Part shown: piece after piece, positions 12,201 to 22,338 of the stretch
How positions within the stretch are numbered: the first letter of the stretch is position 1
Layout of the letters: each line of letters starts with the position of its first letter
Assembly: GCA_022565555.1 (NCBI GenBank)
Contig: JAIUMN010000002.1
Span: 16,173-80,172, forward strand
DNA: 64,000 bases
Reading direction: 5' to 3'
DNA from: Candidatus Altimarinota bacterium
GTDB lineage: Bacteria; Patescibacteriota; Gracilibacteria; BD1-5; UBA6164
Position numbers and translations under genes: made by a program
Notes under the pieces: generated by a model
Databases searched by the model: none
What the model saw: the letters and a program-made list of their open reading frames with translations, nothing else
Told to the model about the DNA's origin: nothing

Positions 12201-13342
12201 AGCACTCTATCAGGAATAGTCCTCATGGTAAATATATCTCACTGATCTTTAATGTAATATATCAGAAAATCCTCTAAACTTATTCATTCTGTTCCTATTT
12301 CTTCCCAAGGTAGCTCTATTTCAGATGCTATAAATGTACTTGTTGTGTTTCAGGTAAATAAAAAACTATGGGAGTTTGGTTCTCTTGTTTCCCATCCTCC
12401 ATTCTGACTTGCGATTTGCCCCGCACTCCTAGTGCCACTAAATAATGCAGGAATAAATGTTCCGGGAACTCCCTGCTCCCTAAGATATTCTCATAATTCT
12501 ATTTGAGAATTTAAATAATCCTCGGTAAATCATTGTTGAATAATTCTAGATTGGTTTCATAAAAAGGCTCGATCAAACATATGACGAGTATCAAAATGCC
12601 TTTCAAATTGACCAGTTTCTAATGCCTTTGGTCATATATGCCAAGCATTCACTCATTCTTCGACTATAAAATGATATGCTCATCAGGGTGCAAGCTCTGG
12701 GTGCTCAGGTCATAAAAGATAATATATTGCTCTTTTAATAAGGTGCATACATGTCGCATTACATTGATGTGCAATATCTGGCATGACACTACGAGGTCCA
12801 AGTGCTTTCGATTGATTATTCAGTAATTGTGTAAGTACTTGATATCATTGTTCCAATCAGAGTGATGGACTTGTTGGAAATACCCTATATCAATATTCAT
12901 TTCTTATTGTATCAATGTCTCACGATTCTAAAAGATTAATAATCTCTTGCATGCGTTCTTGTTCAATAAATCTTTCTCTGAGTTCATTCATACGCTCATT
13001 TCATCTTTCAGTAAGGATGATAATTTCTGCTCAGGCACGTATTCTATTTGGATCCCAGTCTTCATAACCAGGACAATTACTTAAAAATCTCTGTAAATTT
13101 TCAATACTAAATCAATACTCTTGTGCGATTCTTCAAAGGTTATCACCCCTTCTAACTGCATAGTATTGTGTAAGTCAACTGCTTGATAAAAAGCTTGACG
13201 AAGGATCACAAGCTGTAAGTACATCTTGTATTTCTCAGCTTACATTATTAGCTGTTGCTTGAATAGGTCAAAAAACTGCTCAAATTCAAATCCAAGCAGC
13301 TGTTGTGTATCAACGTAATCCTCAGGAGGTTTTCAGATGTAT
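9263..13342 (-). CDS. Giant secreted LysM protein without ordinary start codon
   Basis: Open frame of about 1360 codons in code 25, verified in frame at three separate places. Layout: a short polar N-terminus, a hydrophobic Gly/Ala-rich segment ending in an Ala-x-Ala-like signal-peptide site (about residues 10-30), and a LysM domain at about 60-108 (YAVRRGDNLGRIAQEYG ... AGAEIIILTE) expected to bind peptidoglycan. A block with QCNATC (Cys194, Cys198) follows, then a long unique region. The C-terminal ~160 residues hold a membrane segment (KVIILTGALLPIILLLNRW) and a highly charged coiled coil. No ATG, GTG or TTG exists between the upstream in-frame stop (13367-13369) and the LysM domain. The ATA at 13342 or CTG at 13336 is the best start guess. 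Function unknown. Confidence 0.75.
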
Positions 13343-13399
13343 AACTTTACAAGTTAAATGGTTGTATTACTATAATTATGTAAATATATATGTCAATAT

Positions 13400-13942
13400 T
13401 TAAATATATTTTTTATAATAGTTGTATCAAAACCAAAATATGACTCAAAAAATTGCTCCTCATAGATGTCACAAGAGACTGATTCCTGGGATAAATCATA
13501 TCATAATATTAACTATAAGAGCTGTGATTCCACCTTGATAATCAGGGTGCCTTACACTATAAAGTTCTAGCGTGTAGTATGCAAGTATAGCCATTGCAAA
13601 TCAACTCATTCATACAGTATTTACTCCAGAGACGAAAGTAATCAGGACTCAGAGGAATATAGAAGTCAAAATAAAAAAAAGAAACATTTTTTGATATCAT
13701 AAAGTCCGTTCTATGGCATTTCAAAAATATCAGACAAATACTACATTAAACGCAAGATGAAGAATGCTTCCATGCAAAAGTTGAGAACTAAAGAATTGTG
13801 TTACCCATATATGATATTCTCATGTAGTATAAAAAAACCTATTTATACCAAATAGATATAACTCTGGAAATAGCGATAGTGCTAGAAATGTTATAATCGA
13901 AGCTCAGATTATGAGCGTGTTTGTAAAGGTGAAGTTATTCAT
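13400..13942 (-). CDS. Rhomboid family intramembrane serine protease
   Basis: 180 aa, the size of a minimal six-helix rhomboid. The catalytic serine is Ser113 in GMSG, both glycines encoded by TGA, and the partner histidine is His159 in GHLGG. A further family block, HGSILHLAFNVVF, matches the conserved H-x-x-x-x-H-x-x-x-N of helix 2. It would cut membrane-anchored substrates within the bilayer. The start ATG lies 1 nt after the lgt stop, so the two are co-transcribed. The large LysM gene follows after a 57-nt gap. No substrate can be inferred. Confidence 0.92.
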
Positions 13943-13943
13943 G

Positions 13944-14699
13944 TTATTTTTTTGATATTTTTATATATAGATAGGTTCAGATAAAAATCATTGGAATACT
14001 TAATAAGCTTCCATGAGTCAAAAATCAAAAGTGGTATCAAATATACGTATCTGGCATACGTATAAATAACTCGGTAAAGGTTCTGAAAATACCGTATCAG
14101 ATTAAAAATATAGTTTCTATTTGTCATGAAAACTTTCTTCGAGTCCAGAAATAACACAATATAAGAAAAAGAAGGAATCATTCTGTAAATGCTTGAAATA
14201 GGGGAGAGGGGAAAAAGCTTCACTCAGATGTCTGTACTGCAAGAAATCACTCATATGGAAATCAGAGAAGTTCTTTGTTTATATAGTTTCCTATTCGCCC
14301 AAAAAATATTCCGAGTGCTGCAAGTGGTGCTATAGTGTCAAATGTATCAAGATAAGACTTTTTATATCTTTTAGAAAAGTATAAAAGCATAATAATGACT
14401 CCTATAAGCCCTCCATGAAAACTCATTCCTCATTCATGAACTGCAAGAAGTCACCAGAATGGAATTTCAGAACGGAAATCAATAAAAAGACTTGGGTTAT
14501 AGAAAATTGCAAAACCAAGTCTTCCTCAAAGAAATACTCAAAGAAATACTAAGAAAAATAGACTTTCAAGCTCCTTCTGTGAATATTTTTTGAGATACCA
14601 TAATATAAAGTAACCGCTAGTAAATGCCAAGACATACATAAGCCCATAGTAGCTCGGAGTAAGGGAGAGTCAGAATATTTCCGTTTCAAAAATATACAT
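13944..14699 (-). CDS. lgt: Prolipoprotein diacylglyceryl transferase
   Basis: 251 aa multi-pass membrane enzyme that transfers diacylglycerol to the lipobox Cys of lipoproteins. Diagnostic blocks: HEGGMSFHGGLIGV (essential His in the family), the Lgt signature FFGRIGNYINKEL, and FRTFTEFIRMPD near the C-terminus. ATG at 14699 is chosen because an in-frame stop lies a dozen codons upstream and the protein begins immediately before the first membrane segment. Substrates visible in this window include the BatC-like lipoprotein at 61962 and perhaps the glycosidase at 48038. Confidence 0.95.
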
Positions 14700-14789
14700 A
14701 AAGAAGAATAAGATATTATATAAAAATGGCTCTTATAAGCCATCATATCAAAAAATAGAAAAAAGTATATTAAAACAGATACTTATTAT

Positions 14790-14818
14790 TTGACAATACT
14801 TATTTATTATGGTGTAAT
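14790..14818 (+). promoter_or_regulatory. Sigma-70-type promoter for the M23 peptidase gene
   Basis: TTGACA (14790-14795), a 17-bp spacer, then TGTAAT (14813-14818), in the 244-bp AT-rich gap between the divergent lgt and M23 genes. The start codon lies about 125 nt downstream, leaving a long leader with no obvious structure. Nothing else was recognised in this gap. Confidence 0.6.
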
Positions 14819-14943
14819 ACAATTACAGAAATAAATTATGTACATTAATTATAAATAGTCAAATAGTGATATATATCTTTATACTAACCACATATAGAAG
14901 AATATCAAGAAGAAAATCACAATTTTATATCTCATAATTGCTT

Positions 14944-17316
14944 ATGAAAACAAATATACAAAAAGTCTGAGCAAGCCTTGCACTTATAGGACTTATGTTC
15001 CATATGCTTCCGGTATCTCTGGTATCTGCGAATACTTCTTCAGAAATTATTTTTCCACTAAAAGAAGTATCAAAACTAGAGTGTCGTTTTGAAAAGTTTC
15101 ACCTTCTCTGATCTGAGTGTCGTAAACAAATGCCGCTTATAAAAAGTTCTGATTATGAACGTTACGCTACACTTAATGGTTGATATAATAGATATACCCG
15201 TCTTTATACTGTACTTCATGGTGCGAGTTACCGTTATGGTTGGGATGTTGGTATGTGAGGACATCACGGAATAGATATTGCAACAGCTGAAGGTACTCCT
15301 GTTTACTCTATTGCTGATGGAACAGTTATAGCAGCATGAACAGCACTTTGATGGGGGAAGTATGTATCTATTGAACATACTATTAGATGACAAAAAATAG
15401 TTTCAAACTATGCCCATCTTCATACTCTTGAAGTTAATGAGGGTGATAGAGTGCGAGTAGGTGTACAAATAGGTACAGTAGGAAATACTTGAAACTCAAC
15501 AGGAAATCATCTTCACTTTCAGATTGATAGACCACATACATTTCACCCTTGGCACTATAATTCTTGAACTTGTCCGCTCTCATATAATAATCAAATAAAT
15601 ACTAACGAATGTCTCGGAGAACTTCATAGACAAACAATTGATCCTATAGTATTTTTTGAAACACACTGAGCAGTAGTTAATACTCCGATACAAGTAGTTC
15701 CGAGTAACCCAAATACTCAGCAACCAGCTCCTACGCAAAATACACAAACTTCAAGCTCTTGAGTTGATATGAGCGTCTTTAATAGAACTGTATATATTGG
15801 GTATTCACTTACTGATACTCGAAGTGTACAACAAATAATGAAAGATCTTTGATACTATAACGAAGTAATTACTTCAAATTATGAAGATGTAGTAGAGGCA
15901 GTAACAAACTATCAACTTGATAGTGGAGTGATTAGTTCACGAGATGATGAATGAGCTGGATGGTTTGGTCCACGTACTAGATCTCAGGCTAAAGTAGACT
16001 ATGATAGATTTCTCGCAAACAATAGTCTCTGAGTTACTATACAAGATACACCACAAACTTCAGATCCAGTAGCGCAAAATCAAACCCCAGTTATCAGTCG
16101 AGAAAATCTGATGACTCGTGAAGAAATAGAAGCAATGGAAATCGCAGAGTTTCTTAAAAATCACACACTAAACTTTAATAATACATTTTCTCAACTTGAT
16201 ACTTGAAGTTCAAGAACTATGCAAATCGTTTTTAATACGGAAAGAGGAAGAGGATTTAGAGGGAATACACCAGGAGAAATACACTTTGAGTTCAATAGTG
16301 ATGTTATAGATGTATTCCCAAGAAGTTTTTACAACTTTACCGATGGTATAAGAGATATACGTATAACAGGAAAAAATACAGGGCATACAACGCTTCACGT
16401 AAAACTTTGAGATGTCATACTTCGAACCTTCTCTCTCTCAGTATGACAAGCCTGAGTACAATCAGGAGTATCTTGAGGAAAGATATATACGCAAAATCAG
16501 GTAGTTCTTTGAGAAGATAACAGAGCTATTGTACTACTAAGAGATGAACATGGGAATAGAATAGTAAGAAAAGAGTTTGATGGAACATTTCACATAAACG
16601 GAGGAGATAATATTAAATACTGTCTGAAAAGATGAACTCTTCAAAATATTAGAGCAACATTTGCAAGGACTTGTCATGATGAGGAATATACAGACACTCT
16701 AAGCTTTAGTTATAAAGATACTATATGAGGACTACTTCTCTTTGATTATAAGATACTTACAGAAAATAAAGTTGAACTTCGAGTAATGGCTAATGCCTGA
16801 AATACACTTACAAGACAGAGTCTTACAGTAAATGCTCCAAAAAATCTTCGCCCAAGTCATCCGTATTTTAATGAAATAGTACAAGGTATTAAGGCTTGAG
16901 AACTCTCTGGTTTTAGAAATGGCTACTTCCTTGAAGATGAAAGCCTAACTCAAAGACAAGCAAATACTTGGATAGGAAATATTATGCGAGAACGAAATAT
17001 AAATACATGAAAACTTGAGGCATTACGTAATGAGCCTAATGGTGTATTTATCCCAGTAACTCGAAAAGAGTTTCTCACACTTGCATCAAAGTATCTTTGA
17101 GGACAAAGCGTACAAACTTCATGACAACGTTACTTAGATCTTGATGCAAATGGGCAAACTCTTGTGGCAAGCACACTATGACCACAGTATAGCTGGAGAG
17201 ATAATTTCTGAAATAATTACTTTCAACCAGATGCTACTATTAAAAGATGAGAGGCAGTATATCTTCTTTCAGAACTCTTGAAAACACAGTGAAGGTGAAG
17301 TGTTGCTGCAAGATAA
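14944..17316 (+). CDS. Secreted M23 endopeptidase with PG-binding and SLH-like domains
   Basis: 790 aa. A signal peptide (MKTNIQKVGASLALIGLMFH... ending VSA) is followed by an M23/LytM metallopeptidase domain: zinc ligands His107 and Asp111 in HHGIDI, and His191 in the HLHF motif. Next comes a peptidoglycan-binding-1-like repeat (LTDTRSVQQIMKDLGYYN ... GWFGPRTRSQAK, about residues 280-360), a middle beta-rich region, and two C-terminal SLH-like repeats (YFNEIVQGIKAGELSGFRNG, then YFQPDATIKRGEAVYLLSEL). It should cut peptide cross-links in cell walls, with the tail holding it on a surface. Strong promoter-like boxes lie upstream. A 66-aa gene follows. Confidence 0.9.
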
Positions 17317-17352
17317 TAGATGTTAAACTTTTAGTAATATAATTTACATACC

Positions 17353-17553
17353 ATGAAAACACAAAAACAATTACCTTATGCTCCTGTAGTAGAGCAAGCA
17401 CTTATAAGCTATAACAACTCTATAAATCAAGCACTTGAAGCAGTTCAAAAACTTGAAGCAATAGCAATAACTGCTCGACTCTCTCAGATGTTCTGAGTAA
17501 AAGAACAGCAGGCTGCCGAAATGATACAACAAGACTATCTTATAGCAGCATAG
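17353..17553 (+). CDS. Small unknown helical protein
   Basis: 66 aa, starting MKTQKQLPYAPVVEQALISY and ending EMIQQDYLIAA before TAG. It is Gln/Ala/Glu-rich and likely one or two amphipathic helices, with one TGA glycine (MFGVKEQQA). It starts 36 nt after the M23 gene and ends just before a terminator, so it probably belongs to the same transcript. No signal peptide or known motif. Coding status rests on position and composition only. Confidence 0.55.
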
Positions 17554-17570
17554 AGGTATATTAAAAAATA

Positions 17571-17600
17571 AAAAAATAGATTTGCAAAAGTCTATTTTTT
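17571..17600 (+). terminator. Terminator after the M23 transcript
   Basis: Perfect 10-bp stem AAAAAATAGA / TCTATTTTTT around a 10-nt loop that is itself TTTGCAAA-palindromic; the T run is part of the 3' arm. Confidence 0.75.
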
Positions 17601-17636
17601 TATTACATTGAGAAAAATATTATTGAATATGAATAT

Positions 17637-18881
17637 ATGATATTACTCGGCATTCTTCTTGATTGAAATACTATAGAGTCTGATGATTTTTGAAATAAAA
17701 ATTTTGAGACTTTGATGAACAAGCACCTATGAAAATGAAAAACCTCCTCAGAAGTTTGAAAATGATTACAGGTTATACTTAATTATAAGTCGTGACAAAC
17801 ACTTTGAGTACATGAGCAAATTCAGATTACTACAGCTGTTGTAGCAATGAATGCAAAACTTATTATAGATGGAGAATCTGATACATCTGATATACCTGAA
17901 AGAGATACTGCTATACTAAATACACTTAAGACTTTTTCTATAAGGATTGAGGACTATCTCACTCAAATACATGAAGTGCTTCATGAGTCTTGAGCCCCTG
18001 AACTCTTATGTATGTTGGGGTGAAATAAATTTTGAATATACGTAACAAAAGAGAATAATCGAACTATATATTATGTTGCTGATAGTAGGAATCCTGAGGG
18101 GAATAATTATTGATATGTCGTAACTGAGGACTGAGAATCATTTGATTCCTTAGGTGATACTGATTTTATTTACTGTCTCATAAATAACGAGTGATCAACT
18201 GATGTATGGAGCTGAACTCTTGATGCTTGATTTACACTTACGACAACTCTTAAGTGATTTGATGCAGACAATCTCTCGATTCTCCAAAAATGATTTCTAT
18301 GTTATACTGAAGATGATATTTTTTATATCTTTGATATTGCTAATGATGCTGAAGTTTTTACAATTGAAACCTCACAAATTTCTGATGCAACTGATTCCTG
18401 AAATCCAGTTGATATGTATACTTTTGCTTGAAAATCACTTTTTATATATCTATGATATGATAGTAATGGAAATGAAGTTTATTATGTGCAAGATAAAGAT
18501 GATGAAATAGTGTTTAAATCATATCCATACCCACATCCTATTCTGACATCTCATTGATATTATGTAGCACTCTATTCTCAAGAAGAAAATAGATATTACC
18601 TCGCAAATGATAAGGATGGAATACTTACAAAAAGTATAATTGCATTTATTGATGATGAAGATAATTACTTTTTTTGAGGAAGCTTTCCTGAAAGTATCAT
18701 AAAACCAAACTGAACCTGCGAACTACGCTTTATACATGAGTTATTAGATGAAGAGTGAAACCCTACCATAAAACATTGATATATAATTTCGTGAATTGAA
18801 AGCGATGTAATACCTAAGAAAGAAAGAAAACCTATCCCAGACATACTTTCTATTGATTCACCGAGTCAATATAATCATTAA
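17637..18881 (+). CDS. Unknown 414-aa protein, beta-rich
   Basis: Reads from ATG 17637 with many TGA glycines to TAA. No signal peptide. The first ~130 residues are mixed helix (ending in a helix around TFSIRIEDYLTQIHEVLHE). The rest is a series of short strand-turn units rich in Asp/Asn/Gly and Tyr/Phe, e.g. NKFGIYVTKEN, NNYGYVVTEDG, EVYYVQDKDD and NRYYLANDKDG, which look like WG/beta-propeller-type blades. No known family was recognised. The next gene shares this style and follows after 12 nt. Confidence 0.7.
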
Positions 18882-18893
18882 TATACAAAGTAA

Positions 18894-20000
18894 GTGAAAC
18901 TACAGCAAATACATATTTGAAAAAATGTTTTTTCCCCGTGAGATGTAAACTCTGATCAATTTCAAGACGTATTTTCTCAAAAATTTATATCTGCAATTAA
19001 TAACGATACTCTAGGATCGATTATAGCAAAGTGATATGAAATCCTCAAAAAATGAAATACTGACCCACTATGAATCACTGAGCAAGTTACTCTTGCTTGT
19101 TTTCAGATAAAGACAGATATAGATTTCATACTTGATGATAGTACTAACTTCTCCTCACTTGTAGAAAAGCTATCACCATTACAGATAGAAGATATATATG
19201 ATATCCTTACTTCCTGCACCTCTCAAAACGATCTTGAGGAAACTCTTAGAGTTTTAAAAGTTGAGTATTTGAGAAAAAGCGATTTTGCAGACGCAGTAAC
19301 TATATTTGCTGAATTAAATCTCAAGGAAATCAAGGAAAGTGATTTAGAAATAATATGCTCTCTCTTGAGGGAATTTGAATTTGATTGAGTATTGCTTGCC
19401 ACTCTTGAAAATAGAGCCGATAGGAATATACGTATATTACGTAGGTTATGAACATCTCCATCAAAAGATGTTATTATAGAGCTTGATTGAGAAACACAAT
19501 CGCCTTGGTTTTACCTTGAGTGACAGATTTTATTACAAATGAAGGAGATAGCAGTCAATTGAGATGATAATAGTAATAAAAAGTACTATAAATGAATTAC
19601 TTTTTGATGAAAAAAATGAATATTAGTTACTTCCGGAGATTATATTTTTGCCCATGTTCTTGATATAACACATTCAGTTAACGGTAATAATGTTATCATA
19701 ATAGATGATTTTCATAAAGCATGATACCACCTTTATTTACCCGAAGAAAATATGATATTTCATCTTAATGCTACTAATATTGACTTTTATTACTGTGATA
19801 TAAATAATCATAGAATAGATGAAAATAGTGATGATTTTACAGAACAAATATCAGATCCTTGAGTAAAGAAAATTATGAGAGTAATTATAGATGCTGAAAA
19901 ATGATACTTTTATGATTTTAATGGGGAGGAATTTTGAAAGTTAAAAATACAAACTACAAATCTGCTTTTAGGGTATAACGCACAATCAACTCTTCACTAA
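18894..20000 (+). CDS. Unknown 368-aa protein, partner of the preceding gene
   Basis: Starts at GTG because a TAA lies in frame directly before it. The N-terminal ~190 residues are helical and acidic. The C-terminal part repeats the strand-turn style of the neighbour (GKKGILVTSGDYIFAHV, AGYHLYLPEEN, AEKGYFYDFNGEEF). No signal peptide, membrane segment or known domain was seen. The gene is 12 nt downstream of its partner and ends exactly at a strong terminator, so the two form a bicistronic unit. Function unknown; a paired cytoplasmic role is only an inference from context. Confidence 0.7.
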
Positions 20001-20027
20001 AACCCCACTTGCAAGTGGGGTTTTTTT
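20001..20027 (+). terminator. Strong rho-independent terminator
   Basis: Uninterrupted 20-bp palindrome (arms ACCCCACTTG / CAAGTGGGGT) followed by seven T. It begins directly after the TAA of the preceding gene. Confidence 0.95.
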
Positions 20028-20065
20028 GTATATACTGCGGGTAATTATTATATTAGTATTTGACT

Positions 20066-22300
20066 GTGGCACGAAGAAAAAAATCACCTCTTACAAAACT
20101 CTCTCAAGAACATATTAATATGCTCGTCGCACTTACGGGTATTTTTTTAGCACTTATTACACTTATCTGAGATACTCAATCATTGATATGATTTTATACT
20201 TTTGATATTCTTTCAAAAACATTTTGAGAGTATTATAAACTAGTATTCTCTCCCGTACTGATACTGCTTGGGATTAAGCTTTTTACTGAGAAGACACTTC
20301 ATTTTAATAGTTATCGTGCTTTTGGATTACTCTTCTACTTCCTTTCACTTACTACTATCTTGTGAGTATTTTTTCACCCATATGAAGCGTATTTTAATCT
20401 CTATGATACTCTTATACCTCTTCTTTGAAAAGCAACTCTCCTTGCTTGTAGTATAGGACTTTGGTTTGCTTCACTCTATATCCTTTTTCGATTCTCAGTT
20501 GTTCATGCTACTATGCGGTCCACTCAAGTACTCCCAAGATTTTCCGATATCAAAGAAAGTTTTAAAGTAGAAAAAGAGCTTGCAAAAGTAAGAAAAGAGC
20601 AGAGAAGTGTACAAAAAACATGAAAAACTCAAACTCGGGTCGAGAAAAAACTTGAAAAAGAAGCGAGTGACCTAGAAAAAAAACTCGAAGAGCTCCGTCG
20701 AGAAAAAGAGCAACTCGCTAAGATGAAACAACCAAAACAACTTGAACTCCAAAAGCAAACACAGAGAAAGGTATCAGTGAGTGAAGGTTCATCTTCTAGT
20801 TCATCAGGTATAGCTTCACTCTTTACTAAAAAATCTCCAGAAACAGATTGAAAAACCCAAGTTCCTATAACAAACTTTAATAATTGGCAGTTACCAACAA
20901 CTATGTTACTTCAGAAGCGTGACACAGAGATACGAGTTGATGATAATGAGGTTCGCACAAAGGAAATAGAGATACAAGAAAAACTCTTGCAGTTTGGTAT
21001 AAGTGTTACTATGGAGTGATATAAAGTTGGACCTACAGTTATACAGTATAGACTCAAGCCTTCAAAGTGAGTAAAGCTTCAAAGTATAGTAAATCTTAAA
21101 AAAGATCTCACACTTGCACTTCATGCAAAATCTATCCGTATTCAAGCGCCTATCCCAGGACTTGGAGTTGTTGGAGTAGAAGTTCCTAACGAAGAGAGAC
21201 AAGCAGTTGGACTTCGCGAGCTCTTAGAGTCTCCTCAGTTTAAAAATAAAAAACTTGAAATCCCAATCGCAATAGGAAAAGATGTCTCTTGAGACCTTGT
21301 ATTTGGTGACCTCACTAAGATGCCTCATCTCCTTGTAGCAGGACAAACTGCATCAGGAAAGTCTGTTGGGATGAACTGATTCCTCCTCTCTATGCTCTAT
21401 AAGTTTTCCCCAAGTGAGCTTAAGATGATCATGGTAGACCCAAAGCGAGTCGAGCTCTCCGTCTATAACGGAATTCCTCATCTTCTCACTCCTGTTATCA
21501 CCAACCCAGAAAAGGCACTCAATGCACTCAAATGGGCAGTTGCTGAGATGCTGCGTCGCTATGATATGGCAACAAAAGTAAATGCTCGTAATCTCCTTGA
21601 GTACAACGCTAAAGTAAATAAGTCTGAAAAACTTCCATACATCGTTATAGTTATAGATGAACTCGCTGACCTCATGATGAGTGGACAAAAAAAAGAAGTC
21701 GAGGGAAGTATTGCCCGTATTGCTCAAATGGCACGTGCTGTAGGGATGCATCTCATCGTTGCAACTCAAAGACCATCGGTTGACGTCATCACCGGTCTTA
21801 TCAAAGCAAATATCCCATCACGTATTGCCTTCACCGTTGCCTCTCAGATAGACTCTCGTACTGTCATCGACAAGATGTGAGCAGAAGACCTTTTAGGACG
21901 CTGAGATATGCTCTACTATCCTACCTGAAATCTTGCTCCAGAACGTGTACAAGGAGTTCTTGTTGAAACCTGAGAAGTAGAAGCAGTAGTGAACCCGCTC
22001 AAACTTACTATTGACCCAGATATGCTTAATAATCTCCAAGACACTTCCATCGCAGATGGTCGTAGTAACAAAGAGGGAAGTATTCTCGAAGGATACGAAG
22101 GGGATCAAGATGAGGACCCAGCTATCATCGAAAAAGCCATACAAGTAGTCAAAGAAACTCGCAAAGGCTCCACTTCACTTATTCAACGCAAGCTCTGACT
22201 CTGATATGCTCGCGCTGCCAAGGTTCTCGATATACTCGAAGAACTCTGAGTAGTTGGGCCAGCCAATGGGAGTAAGCCAAGGGAGGTGTATGTGGATTAA
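20066..22300 (+). CDS. ftsK: DNA translocase FtsK/SpoIIIE
   Basis: 744 aa. Several N-terminal membrane segments (about residues 15-150), a charged coiled-coil linker rich in K/E (about 170-240), then the RecA-like motor. The motor has Walker [12 protein letters not shown] with Lys432, the preceding [24 protein letters not shown] block, Walker [15 protein letters not shown] and [19 protein letters not shown]. The C-terminal winged-helix gamma domain ([20 protein letters not shown]) should read polar KOPS-like sites. It moves chromosome ends through the septum. The start may be GTG 20066 or the TTG two codons earlier. The motor region is notably poor in TGA (see findings). Confidence 0.95.
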
Positions 22301-22338
22301 AAAAATAGATTTGCTTTTATATAGAACATATTAATAAA

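Noticed and set aside
13321..13356. AGGAGG followed 7 nt later by ATG on the plus strand
   Set aside because: The ORF is only six codons, MYNFTS, before TAA; it lies opposite the N-terminus of the LysM gene and is a chance match.
21353..21769. 138-codon minus-strand ORF
   Set aside because: Antisense shadow of the TGA-free FtsK motor core.
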